From: an uncultured Actinomycetes bacterium
Lineage (GTDB): Bacteria > Actinomycetota > Actinomycetes > Nanopelagicales > Nanopelagicaceae
Reading direction: 5' to 3'
Length of the DNA stretch: 64,000 bases
Assembly: GCA_903822425.1 (NCBI GenBank)
Contig: CAIJOY010000044.1
Location: 17,083 to 81,082, forward strand
In this document: positions 30,053-39,253 of the stretch, piece by piece
Layout of the letters: each line of letters opens with the position of its first letter
Position numbering within the stretch: position 1 is the first letter of the stretch
Made by a program: the position numbers and the translations under genes
The notes under the pieces: generated by a model
Told to the model about the DNA's origin: nothing
What the model saw: the letters and a program-made list of their open reading frames with translations, nothing else
Database searches by the model: none

Positions 30053-30729
30053 CTTTCAAGAGCTAAGCGCTGAGTTAAGTAGGTGCATGTTGAACATTCC
30101 AGGCCGGACTCAGGAAATTCACCCTCTAGGACGCTAATGAGGTCTCGCATAACATTCTCGAATTGCACTCTATCGCGCTCTACGGGCAGATAATGCTGAG
30201 TTACCCCGAAACCAAATTGACCATCAACATTCTGCGCAACGCCATTGAGTCTCCAGACCAGTAAACCCATCGATGCGACGGTGAATGCCTTTCCGGTCAA
30301 CGGATTTTCAAGAGCAAACGCGTATGCCTCTAACTGAGGGGAGTAGAAAGCGCCATTGTCGCGATCAGAATCGGAAACTTTACAATCAATCAGACCCACA
30401 GTGCCATCGTCATTATGCGCCAGCAGATCGTAGATTCCATTGATTCGCCAGCGAGTTTTTATTCCATCAACTTCGATGTAGGTGCTTTTGACCCATTGAC
30501 CCCATTGCTTCACAACTCCGGGGCGCAATGATGGGTCGATTTCCGGCATTGATCTGCGCCGGAAGTGTTCCTCTTGCGCCTGTGATAGTGGTTTTACGAG
30601 TGGAAATTGTCCTGGCATGATCACTTTGTACCAGTACTTAATCCATAGGCATCGTTTGCATGTTGACAGGCCAAAAGTAAGGTCTGACGGTGCAATAAAT
30701 TCACGAGCAGGTAAGGCGGGTCTTTTCAT
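30049..30729 (-). CDS. PD-(D/E)XK (RecB/Cas4-like) nuclease-fold protein with four conserved-looking cysteines
   Basis: INGIYDLLAHNDDGTVGLIDCKVSD...YSPQLEAYAFALE core; CKRC near N-terminus and CSTC near C-terminus. Confidence 0.75.
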   Translation of the reverse strand: MKRPALPAREFIAPSDLTFGLSTCKRCLWIKYWYKVIMPGQFPLVKPLSQAQEEHFRRRSMPEIDPSLRPGVVKQWGQWVKSTYIEVDGIKTRWRINGIYDLLAHNDDGTVGLIDCKVSDSDRDNGAFYSPQLEAYAFALENPLTGKAFTVASMGLLVWRLNGVAQNVDGQFGFGVTQHYLPVERDRVQFENVMRDLISVLEGEFPESGLECSTCTYLTQRLALES

Positions 30730-30739
30730 GTTCCCAGTA

Positions 30740-31387
30740 TTACCCAACCAACTGACGAAATGCTGTGAGTAGAACAAAGAAACCAAGGCCCACCATGACT
30801 GCGCCTCCGATGGTACGTAATGTCACAAGACGAGAGGCATCAGTGGCCAGCCATTCGCGCGCAGTGCCAGCAACCAACCCCCATGTTCCATCAGAAAACC
30901 AACACATCAAGGCAAATAGCGCACCGAGAAAAAGAAGTTGTAGCGTGGCACTTCCTCGATCCCGATCAATAAATTGCGGCAAAATGGCGGCATAAAATAC
31001 GAGCGTCTTAGGATTAAGGACGGCTACCCAGAAACCATCGCGCATAGATTCGAATGCTGACGGTTGGGCAGTATTTCTTGCAGTCATATTGGCAGCATGT
31101 TCGTGGCGATGCCTGAGCGCTTGAATTCCTAAGTAAACCAAATAAACGCCACCACCCCATTGAACAGCCGCAAATGCTAGATCCGATCTTTGCAAAATCG
31201 GCCCTAATCCAATGGCGATTAATGCCGATAAGAGGAAGGAACCAGCGGCATTACCGGTAACGGTGAAGAATGCAGTTTTTCTACCCCAAGAAACTGCTCG
31301 AGCAATGATAAAAAGCACGCTAGGTCCTGGTGCCAAAATAATAATGATGGATGTCGCAAGGTATTCGCCCAGTCGACTCGGAATCAT
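30740..31387 (-). CDS. LysE/RhtB-family amino-acid exporter
   Basis: IIILAPGPSVLFIIARAVSWGRKTAFFTVTGNAAGSF LysE signature. Confidence 0.92.
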   Translation of the reverse strand: MIPSRLGEYLATSIIIILAPGPSVLFIIARAVSWGRKTAFFTVTGNAAGSFLLSALIAIGLGPILQRSDLAFAAVQWGGGVYLVYLGIQALRHRHEHAANMTARNTAQPSAFESMRDGFWVAVLNPKTLVFYAAILPQFIDRDRGSATLQLLFLGALFALMCWFSDGTWGLVAGTAREWLATDASRLVTLRTIGGAVMVGLGFFVLLTAFRQLVG

Positions 31388-31409
31388 GTGAGTGATCGTA
31401 CAAGAAATG

Positions 31410-31448
31410 CTTAAGGGGCGGGAGAGTTTCCTCTGCCCGCCCCTTAAG
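31410..31448 (-). terminator. Strong hairpin downstream of NCS2 permease
   Basis: CTTAAGGGGCGGGAGAG...CTCTGCCCGCCCCTTAAG stem between the LysE start and the permease stop. Confidence 0.75.
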
Positions 31449-31462
31449 GAGTACCTTTTTAG

Positions 31463-32722
31463 TTAGGAGTTACCACGTGCTTGTGAGATTGAGTTAAGCA
31501 CTTGATATCCCACTACTGCAACCAACGTTGCATTGATGATTCCACCGAAGGAGTAGTTTCCGCTCGTCCATGACATATTTGAGATGCCAATAATGAGCGC
31601 AGAAGCTGCGATCACCAAGTTTGTGGAGTTTGCGAAGTTCACTTTTCCTTCAATCCAGATGCGTGCACCTAGAACACCAATCATTCCAAACAGTGCCACG
31701 CCAACTCCGCCCAAAACTCCAACCGGAGTTGAACTCAGGACAGCTCCAAATTTTGGCGATAGAGATAGCAGGATTGCACCTACGCCAGCGATCCAATAAG
31801 CCGCTGTTGAATAGACGCGAGTAGCAGCCATGACACCGATATTTTCTGCATACGTTGTTGTGCCAGATCCTCCGCCTGCACCCGCAAGTGTTGTAGCAAC
31901 GCCATCTGCGAAAAGGGCTTTGCCCATTTGATCATCTAAGTTTTTACCTGTCATTGCAGATACCGCTTTAACGTGTCCAACGTTTTCTGCAATGAGAACG
32001 AGAACTACAGGTAGAAAGAGCAAAACGGCACTCATATTAAACTTAGGGCTAGTAAATGCTGGCATCGCAAACATTTTCGCTGCCGAAATGGCATCTGTTT
32101 TTACATCTCCCATGAGGTAGGCAGCGAGGTATCCGACGACCAAACCTAGAAAGATGCTGATGCGTCCCATAAAGCCTCTAGAGAATGCACCGATCAAGCC
32201 GATTGCAGCCAGAGTGATGATTCCAACGGTTGGTCCCTGAACAAAGTTATCTCGTGCAGCTCCAGCCAAGTTTAAACCAATGACCATAACGATTGTTCCA
32301 GTGACCAATGGTGGCAAAAGCCAGTTAATCCAGCCAACGCCCGCGGCCTGAACGATCAAACCGATGACGGCCAAGATGACACCAGTAGCGAGGACTCCTC
32401 CAAGTGCGTATGCCATTCCTCCGCCAGCTTTTGCAGCAGCGATAGGAGCTATGAATGCAAATGATGAACCAAGGTAGCTTGGAACTTTGTTGTTGGTGAT
32501 AGTAAGGAACAAGAGAGTTCCGATACCGGAAAAGAACAGTGTTGTTGTTGGTGGTAGACCCGTAAGGATGGGCACAAGAAAAGTGGCACCAAACATTGCT
32601 GCAATGTGCTGGACACCGACACCGATGGTGCGGGGCCAGCTAAGACGCTCATCAGTTGACACAACCTCGCCTGCACCAATGGTTTTGCCAGTGCCATGAA
32701 GTTTCCATGAGAGTAATGACAT
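31463..32722 (-). CDS. NCS2-family nucleobase (uracil/xanthine) permease
   Basis: VGVQHIAAMFGATFLVPILTGLPP; VLIAENVGHVKAVSAMTGKNLD; GGSGTTTYAENIGVMAATRVYS. Confidence 0.94.
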   Translation of the reverse strand: MSLLSWKLHGTGKTIGAGEVVSTDERLSWPRTIGVGVQHIAAMFGATFLVPILTGLPPTTTLFFSGIGTLLFLTITNNKVPSYLGSSFAFIAPIAAAKAGGGMAYALGGVLATGVILAVIGLIVQAAGVGWINWLLPPLVTGTIVMVIGLNLAGAARDNFVQGPTVGIITLAAIGLIGAFSRGFMGRISIFLGLVVGYLAAYLMGDVKTDAISAAKMFAMPAFTSPKFNMSAVLLFLPVVLVLIAENVGHVKAVSAMTGKNLDDQMGKALFADGVATTLAGAGGGSGTTTYAENIGVMAATRVYSTAAYWIAGVGAILLSLSPKFGAVLSSTPVGVLGGVGVALFGMIGVLGARIWIEGKVNFANSTNLVIAASALIIGISNMSWTSGNYSFGGIINATLVAVVGYQVLNSISQARGNS

Positions 32723-32867
32723 TGATCATTCCTTCCTCAGCGCCGCTAGGCCAGGATGGCAGCAGCTATGAATGTGCGGGGAGTGGTAAAAGGGTAGAAC
32801 TTGTAGATTTCGCCCTTGCGCTTACTTTCTAGTACGCCACGCCGAGGAGTTCTCTGTATATGCGGCA

Positions 32868-32906
32868 AAGAAAACGCCCCCCGAATAAATCAAGGAGCGT
32901 TTTCTT
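32868..32906 (-). terminator. Intrinsic terminator downstream of 32932-33540 gene
   Basis: AAGAAAACGC / GCGTTTTCTT inverted repeat with loop containing CCGAATAAATCA. Confidence 0.75.
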
Positions 32907-32931
32907 CTTCACCCTCACGGAGAGTAGAGGG

Positions 32932-33510
32932 CTAAATCGTCGCCTCTTGCGAAGTACGACGAAGATTCATCCATCCTGCCAAGGAAAGAAGCAGGAACAC
33001 AAAGCCGGCAATCAGAGCTACTCCGGCAGATATGCGTGCAACTTGGCCTAACTCCCAGAATGCATATGCAGTCAACAGTGTTCCACGAAGCATCGTGCCC
33101 TTAAAGACTGTATCCAACGTTGCTGCTGCTTTTGCGGCGTCGGCTTGCAGAGTTGGATCAGCAGGATTTGCAGCGAGAGCGCCAGCGGCAGTGCGGTTAG
33201 TTCCTGATGCTGCTGCATATGTTGGCATGGCAGATAAATGGAAACCTAGATAATGGTCGGCATACATCTGTGCTTGTTTACCAGTTGACATTACTTTTCC
33301 GCCATTGTCTTTAAAGAATGCGGTGGTGGCAGCATCTTCAGCGGTATTACTTGTTTCGGCGGGAAGAGTGATTTGTTGAGCAGCGAGCTGATTCGATACT
33401 GCGCTGTCGGCAAAACTATATCCCCAGTTAAGCAAACCAGCTGCAATAAGTAGAAATAATCCGAGTCCTGCTCCGACTAAGCTGACAAGTCCGTCAAACG
33501 TACGACGTTT
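32932..33510 (-). CDS. Conserved actinobacterial-type membrane protein (two TM, extracytoplasmic middle)
   Basis: Likely start MKRRTFDGLVSL; TM at both ends. Function unknown. Confidence 0.65.
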   Translation of the reverse strand, partial: KRRTFDGLVSLVGAGLGLFLLIAAGLLNWGYSFADSAVSNQLAAQQITLPAETSNTAEDAATTAFFKDNGGKVMSTGKQAQMYADHYLGFHLSAMPTYAAASGTNRTAAGALAANPADPTLQADAAKAAATLDTVFKGTMLRGTLLTAYAFWELGQVARISAGVALIAGFVFLLLSLAGWMNLRRTSQEATI

Positions 33511-33645
33511 CATTTTCGTTTCTCCTTTAATGATTCTCACTACGAGAACATTGCAAGAGTATGCGCAAACAATTGAACTATCTCGAATTTCGGGAGTGGT
33601 AACCCCCCGCTTAATGTGATTTAGATTAAAATGTAGTGCAGTTCA

Positions 33646-33963
33646 CTACACGTGACGCCCACACAATGACTGACCGTCTGGGCCAAGTTCAAAATGTGAG
33701 CAAGCAACCGCGAGGCGATCAAATGCCTTATCTCCAAAATGTGTGCGGTAGGCCAAGGCGAGTAGTACGCGCAGATTAGTCTCGGCATCGGCCTTGATAC
33801 CAAAAGCTTTCGCCGTGCGGCTGACGGTGTTCTCGACAACTTTTTCTGTGTGGGCCGTTTCACGCGCAATTGAGCCATTGGATTTTCCTTCGCACAGAAG
33901 GTCCATAACTAAACGTTCAAAGGGTGTTAATTCTCGTGCTGCAATCGTGATATCTATAGCCAT
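33646..33963 (-). CDS. Stand-alone LuxR-type HTH protein
   Basis: LTPFERLVMDLLCEGKSNGSIARETAHTEKVVENTVSRTAKAFGI; no receiver domain. Confidence 0.75.
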   Translation of the reverse strand: MAIDITIAARELTPFERLVMDLLCEGKSNGSIARETAHTEKVVENTVSRTAKAFGIKADAETNLRVLLALAYRTHFGDKAFDRLAVACSHFELGPDGQSLCGRHV

Positions 33964-34041
33964 ATTGGTTTTTCCGGCCTCTCCGCCTAGTAGACCATCA
34001 TTCTACATTCCAGAAGCGTTGAACAGCCGTAAGATTGCCAA

Positions 34042-34788
34042 ATGGATGAAATATTGGCAACCCGTGATGGAGCAATCCTGAGTATTACCTTAAACCGCCC
34101 TCAAAAGATGAACGCTATCAACCGTTCTATGTATGGTGAGCTTGTTCGCATCTTTCGTGAAGCAGCAGGAGATTTTGGAGTTCGCGTATTAGTCATGAGA
34201 GCCGAAGGCACTAATTTTACTGCTGGCAATGATATTCATGATTTTATAGATGCTCCGCCAACTGGACCAGAATCCGAGGGTTTTCAGTTCTTACAGGAGC
34301 TACATAATTTCCCTAAACCTTTGATCGCTGTTGTGCAGGGAAATGCTGTTGGCATTGGAACGACAATGTTGCTGCATTGTGACGTAGTTTTTGCAACTCC
34401 CACCGCAAAGTTTTCGATGCCCTTTGTTTCTCTTGGTCTAGTGCCAGAAGCAGGGTCGAGCTACCTCTTCCCGCAGTTGGTTGGCTATCAACGTGCCGCA
34501 AGAATATTTCTCACCGGTGAAAGTTTTGATTCTTCGCAAGCTCGGGAAATGGGCTTGGTAACCATTGTTGCCGATGATGCACAAGCGCAAGGTGAGACCA
34601 TGGCAAAAAAGATTGCAGCTCAGCCACCAACTGCCATCATCAATACTAAAGCGCTGCTTAAGAGCAGATCACATGATGCTATTTCCGCAGTGATGCAAGT
34701 CGAAGGCGAACTTTTCCGTCTAGCTCTGCAATCCGATGAAGCCATGGAAGCATTTATGAAATTCACGGCATCTAAGGAGAAATCATGA
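34042..34788 (+). CDS. Enoyl-CoA hydratase/isomerase family protein
   Basis: LNRPQKMNAINRSMYGEL; NFTAGNDIHDF; AVVQGNAVGIGTTMLLHCDVV. Confidence 0.92.
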   Translation: MDEILATRDGAILSITLNRPQKMNAINRSMYGELVRIFREAAGDFGVRVLVMRAEGTNFTAGNDIHDFIDAPPTGPESEGFQFLQELHNFPKPLIAVVQGNAVGIGTTMLLHCDVVFATPTAKFSMPFVSLGLVPEAGSSYLFPQLVGYQRAARIFLTGESFDSSQAREMGLVTIVADDAQAQGETMAKKIAAQPPTAIINTKALLKSRSHDAISAVMQVEGELFRLALQSDEAMEAFMKFTASKEKS

Positions 34789-35615
34789 GTATGCAGGGCA
34801 AGAAAATATTCATTACTGGAGGCTCTCGCGGTATTGGCTTAGCAATCGCACTTCGCGCAGCACGCGATGGCGCCAGCATCGCGATCGCCGCCAAAACCAG
34901 TGAAGTGAATCCTAAGTTGCCCGGAACAATCTTCACGGCAGCAGATGAAATCCGAGCAGCGGGAGGAAATGCCCTTCCGATCAAATGCGATTTAAGGGAT
35001 GAAAACCAGATTAGCGCCGCTGTTGAGCAAGCAGCTAAAGAATTTGGTGGAATCGATATATTGATCAACAATGCCAGCGCGATCAATCTCACCCGTACGG
35101 AGGAGACTCCAGCGAAGCGTTTTGATTTGATGTTTGATGTCAATGTCCGAGGCACCTTCCTGACATCACAAGCGGCCTTGCCTCATCTGCGCCAATCATC
35201 TGAGGCTGGGAGAAACGCACACATCCTGACTCTTTCGCCTCCTCTTTCGATGAAAGCTAAATGGTTTAAAAATCACCTTGCCTACACGATGGCCAAATAT
35301 GGGATGAGCATGTGTGTGTTGGGAATGGCCGAGGAATTTCGTCGCGACGCCATTGCGGTCAACGCTCTGTGGCCAAGGACTGCAATAGATACCGCCGCCT
35401 TAGCGATGATTCCGGGAATCGATACTGCAGCGTGCAGAACACCTGAAATCTTGGCAGATGCCGCTTATGTAATTTTGAACCGCTCGGCCAAGGAATGTAC
35501 AGGCAATTTCTTTGTCGATGATGAAGTGCTGGCCTCGGAGGGAATAACAGACCTTGAAAAATATTCAGTTGTGCCTGGCACTACCGATTTCTTAAACGAT
35601 TTCTTTCTGGATTAA
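34785..35615 (+). CDS. Short-chain dehydrogenase/reductase (HSDL2-like)
   Basis: TGGSRGIGLAIALRAARDGASI; NNASAINL; YTMAKYGMS. Confidence 0.9.
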   Translation: MSMQGKKIFITGGSRGIGLAIALRAARDGASIAIAAKTSEVNPKLPGTIFTAADEIRAAGGNALPIKCDLRDENQISAAVEQAAKEFGGIDILINNASAINLTRTEETPAKRFDLMFDVNVRGTFLTSQAALPHLRQSSEAGRNAHILTLSPPLSMKAKWFKNHLAYTMAKYGMSMCVLGMAEEFRRDAIAVNALWPRTAIDTAALAMIPGIDTAACRTPEILADAAYVILNRSAKECTGNFFVDDEVLASEGITDLEKYSVVPGTTDFLNDFFLD

Positions 35616-35617
35616 GA

Positions 35618-37135
35618 TTGCTCACGGGAGCATCTTTCAAGAGGCACGTAGATAAGGACATCATGACAATCCAATCGGTTAATCCGCGTACAGGTGAGAG
35701 CTTTGGACCCAAATTTGCCTCAACAACTGCGCAAGCCCTAGATGAGATAGTGGCAGCTAGCGAACGTGCTTGTGAAGTGTGGTCAATGATGGCCGCTGAT
35801 GAACGCGGAAGGATTCTCAACGCTGTCGCTGATGCACTTGATGCGCATGCTGAAAAATTGGTAGAGATTGCCGATCTAGAAACTGGTCTTGGCAAAGTCC
35901 GCTTAACAGGGGAAGTCGGCCGTACGACATTTCAAATCAGATCTTTTGCCACCGCATTAATCGCTGGGGATTTCATTTCACCAACAGTGGATGCAGCAGT
36001 GGATGGCGCTCCACCGCAAGGCCATCCTAAGTTCTTGCGCACGGTGCGGGCAATCGGACCAGTTGCAGTATTTGGAGCGAGTAATTTCCCTTTCGCTTTT
36101 AGCGTTTTAGGTGGAGACACAGCATCTGCCCTCGCTGCCGGTTGCTCTGTTGTTGTGAAAGCACATCCGGCTCATCCTCAAACTTCGCAAACCACTGTTG
36201 ATATTGCAATTAAGGCTATGTCTGATGCTGGGGCTCCGGCAGGAACCCTTGCCATCGGCCATGGATTTGAATTTGGCAAGGCGATTATTACCGACCCGCG
36301 CATTTGTGCTGGTGCATTCACTGGATCTAAAGCTGGAGGCCGCGCCCTATTTGATTTGGCCCAATCACGTCCGAACCCAATTCCTTTTTATGGAGAACTG
36401 GGTAGCGTGAATCCAGTTGTCGTCACCGAAAGTGGCTTGGCCGATCCTGCAACTTTTGCTGGGGCTTACCTGGATTCACTCTTGATGGGTAATGGGCAGT
36501 TCTGTACAAACCCTGGACTTCTTTTTGTCCCTGAGAATTCAGAATTTCTTCAAGCACTTCAAGAACAACTTCTTTTGCGAGACGCCGGACCATTTTTGAG
36601 CGAAGCGACAAAGGTGCTGCATGACAAAGTGCGCACTGCGTTGGAGGAAGCAACCGGGGCAAAGAAGGTTTCTGGCAAAGCCGTTGATTCACTTGGTTTT
36701 TTCTCAACTCCTGAAATCTTGATTACAAGCGCGGGTCAAATGATGAAAGATCCATCCAAACTCAGCGCAGAATGCTTTGGACCAACAGGAATCGTCATTA
36801 CATATTCCAAGGTTGCAGAAGTCATTTCTTTACTTGCCCACCTTGAAGGCGCCTTGGTTGGGTGCTTGTTTGCAGCACCGACTGATCACTCTGCTGTTGC
36901 CCTTGTACACGCACTTGCAAAGATGTCTGGTCGCGTTGCCTTTAACGCATGGCCCACTGGAGTAGCAGTTGCTGCTGGTCAACACCATGGGGGACCTTAC
37001 CCAGCTTCCACTTCTACTTTGCATACCTCTGTTGGTATTCATGCGATCGAACGTTTCTTACGCCCGGTAACTTTCCAAGGATTTCCCGATGAGTTATATG
37101 CCGCAATAAGCCACGACTCGGTGAAAGGAAAATAA
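35618..37135 (+). CDS. Aldehyde dehydrogenase, alpha-ketoglutarate-semialdehyde-dehydrogenase-like (NADP type)
   Basis: FGASNFPFAFSVLGGDTASALAAGC; FYGELGSVNPVVV; GNGQFCTNPGLLF catalytic Cys. Confidence 0.87.
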   Translation: MLTGASFKRHVDKDIMTIQSVNPRTGESFGPKFASTTAQALDEIVAASERACEVWSMMAADERGRILNAVADALDAHAEKLVEIADLETGLGKVRLTGEVGRTTFQIRSFATALIAGDFISPTVDAAVDGAPPQGHPKFLRTVRAIGPVAVFGASNFPFAFSVLGGDTASALAAGCSVVVKAHPAHPQTSQTTVDIAIKAMSDAGAPAGTLAIGHGFEFGKAIITDPRICAGAFTGSKAGGRALFDLAQSRPNPIPFYGELGSVNPVVVTESGLADPATFAGAYLDSLLMGNGQFCTNPGLLFVPENSEFLQALQEQLLLRDAGPFLSEATKVLHDKVRTALEEATGAKKVSGKAVDSLGFFSTPEILITSAGQMMKDPSKLSAECFGPTGIVITYSKVAEVISLLAHLEGALVGCLFAAPTDHSAVALVHALAKMSGRVAFNAWPTGVAVAAGQHHGGPYPASTSTLHTSVGIHAIERFLRPVTFQGFPDELYAAISHDSVKGK

Positions 37136-37136
37136 G

Positions 37137-37982
37137 ATGCGTTTAGCCCGCTTAGGAGATTTTGGAAAAGAAAGAGCTGCAGTTGTTATTAATGACCTCG
37201 AAGCAGTATTTGTTGATGATCTCATTGGTGACTGGAGCAGGACTGGATTAGAAAATGGGGCTCTGCAAAAAATCAAGACTGCCGATTTGACTTCGCGTCC
37301 CACGATTAAGATTTCCGATTACCGTTTAGGCTCACCTGTTGCGCGTCCCACAAAAGTAATTTGCGTTGGCTTGAATTATGCCCAGCATGCTGCAGAGACA
37401 GGGGCTACGCCGCCGGCCGAGCCGGTCGTTTTCATGAAAGCTCCAGATACAGTGATTGGTGGCTTTGATGACATCATCGTGCCTCCTCATTCGATAAAAA
37501 CTGATTACGAAGTAGAAATTTGCGTAGTTATTGGCAAGAACGCGTTGTACTTGAAATCACCTGAACAATCTCGCGAACATATCTTGGGATACACCATCTC
37601 CCAAGACGTCTCTGAACGCCACTGGCAGATTGAGCGCAGCGGACAATGGGTTAAGGGAAAATCTTTTCCATCTTTTAATCCGATGGGGCCTTGGATCGTT
37701 ACCGCAGATGCTCTAGACCCCACCGATATCAACCTTTGGTGCACCGTGGATGGAGAGATGCGTCAAAATTCTCGAACTTCAGACATGATTTTCGGGATTG
37801 ATCATTGCATCTGGTACATCAGCCAATTTATGGAACTCAAAGCTGGTGATGTCATTAATACCGGGACACCACAAGGTGTTGGTATGGGCTTTAAGCCCGA
37901 GAAGTACATTCTTGGGGGAGAAGTTGTTGAGACTGGGATCGAAGGCATCGGCAGGATCAAATCCACAGTGACTAACGCTTAA
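37137..37982 (+). CDS. Fumarylacetoacetate-hydrolase-family protein (2,4-diketo-3-deoxy-sugar-acid-hydrolase-like)
   Basis: KVICVGLNYAQHAAETG; DYEVEICVVIG; NTGTPQGVGMG. Confidence 0.88.
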   Translation: MRLARLGDFGKERAAVVINDLEAVFVDDLIGDWSRTGLENGALQKIKTADLTSRPTIKISDYRLGSPVARPTKVICVGLNYAQHAAETGATPPAEPVVFMKAPDTVIGGFDDIIVPPHSIKTDYEVEICVVIGKNALYLKSPEQSREHILGYTISQDVSERHWQIERSGQWVKGKSFPSFNPMGPWIVTADALDPTDINLWCTVDGEMRQNSRTSDMIFGIDHCIWYISQFMELKAGDVINTGTPQGVGMGFKPEKYILGGEVVETGIEGIGRIKSTVTNA

Positions 37983-39253
37983 AAGGGTTTGCTGAATACC
38001 GTTTCCTCTGTAGCTTCAAGTTCTAGCAGTCGATTCCACTTTGCGGTGCGTTCTGAACCATGTGTAGATCCCACCTTGATCTGCCCTGCATTCCACCCGG
38101 TGGCCAAATCAGCTAACCAAGAATCTTCACTCTCGCCTGAGCGAGCAGAAACTATTGTGCCTAGTCCACTGTATTGGGCTTGCGTTAAGACATCATGAGT
38201 AGATGTCACAAGTCCATTTTGATTAGGTTTGATTAAAATTGCATTCGCGCTCCTACCCTTGATACCTCTACTCAATCGGCGTGTGTTGGTAGTGAACAAG
38301 TCATCGCCGACAACTTGTATAGGGCGGGGTAGTTGCTTCATAAATAATTCCCATGAGTCCCAGTCGTCCTCGGCGAATGGATCTTCAATGGAAATAATCG
38401 GATGTGTGGCTACAAGTGCGAGTAATAGTTGGCTCCATTGCTCTGGGGTGTATTGCAACCCTTGACTACGAGATTCGTATTTTTCATCTTTATAGAACTG
38501 CGTCGCTGCGATATCCAGAGCAAGTGAGACATCAACTCTTGGATTGAGACCCACCGATTCGATGCAATGTGTGATGAACCCACAAGCCATATCTGAAGAA
38601 GCAAATGGAAGTCCCAAACCACCTTCATCTGCCACCAAGTTGGTCATAAATCCATCGGAGGCACCAAGTTCAGCAGCTTTCTCTCGAATAGCAGATACCC
38701 ACGTCAGCCCTTGAGCAAAAGTTTTTGCGCCATGTGGAATTACTAGGACATCTTGAATATCTAAAGCGCCAGCGGCATGTGCTCCACCTGAAAGAATATT
38801 GACCATGGGCATCGGAATTTTTAAGGCACCATGAGGTTGGTAAAACCGAGCGAGTGAAACCTTTCGTACATGAGCAGAAGCAATAGCACCTACTAGGGAG
38901 GTGGCTAGAGTTGCATTTGCGCCTAATATTTCATGCCGGGATGTTGAATCCAATTCATGCAAAATCGCATCAATTTTTTCAGAGTTGGGTTCAAGTTTGA
39001 GTAAGCGCGGGCGAATAATTTCGTTGATGTTGGATACCGCCTGGTGAACGCTTTTGCCGAGAAAGAGTTTTTCGCTTATTTCGGTTTCTCCATCACGAAG
39101 TTCAAGTGCTTCGTGCGCACCTGTAGATGCACCAGACGGAACTGTCGCTTTGTGAACTGAGCCATCACTTAACATCATGCGAGCACAAACCGTTGGGCGG
39201 CCTCGCGAATCTAGGACTTGGATGCCTTGAAAATTGCTGATAACGGTTGTCAT
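37979..39253 (-). CDS. Enolase paralog with altered active site
   Basis: Enolase-like along its length (DSRGRPTV, PSGASTGAHEALELRDG, SIEDPFAEDDW, VGDDLFTTN) but SARSGESED instead of SHRSGETED and DIQD instead of DIQE. Confidence 0.88.
   Translation of the reverse strand: MTTVISNFQGIQVLDSRGRPTVCARMMLSDGSVHKATVPSGASTGAHEALELRDGETEISEKLFLGKSVHQAVSNINEIIRPRLLKLEPNSEKIDAILHELDSTSRHEILGANATLATSLVGAIASAHVRKVSLARFYQPHGALKIPMPMVNILSGGAHAAGALDIQDVLVIPHGAKTFAQGLTWVSAIREKAAELGASDGFMTNLVADEGGLGLPFASSDMACGFITHCIESVGLNPRVDVSLALDIAATQFYKDEKYESRSQGLQYTPEQWSQLLLALVATHPIISIEDPFAEDDWDSWELFMKQLPRPIQVVGDDLFTTNTRRLSRGIKGRSANAILIKPNQNGLVTSTHDVLTQAQYSGLGTIVSARSGESEDSWLADLATGWNAGQIKVGSTHGSERTAKWNRLLELEATEETVFSKPF

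Noticed and set aside
32723-32860. Possible riboswitch in the leader of the NCS2 permease
   Set aside because: Some short inverted segments, but no recognisable purine, guanidine or other riboswitch core.
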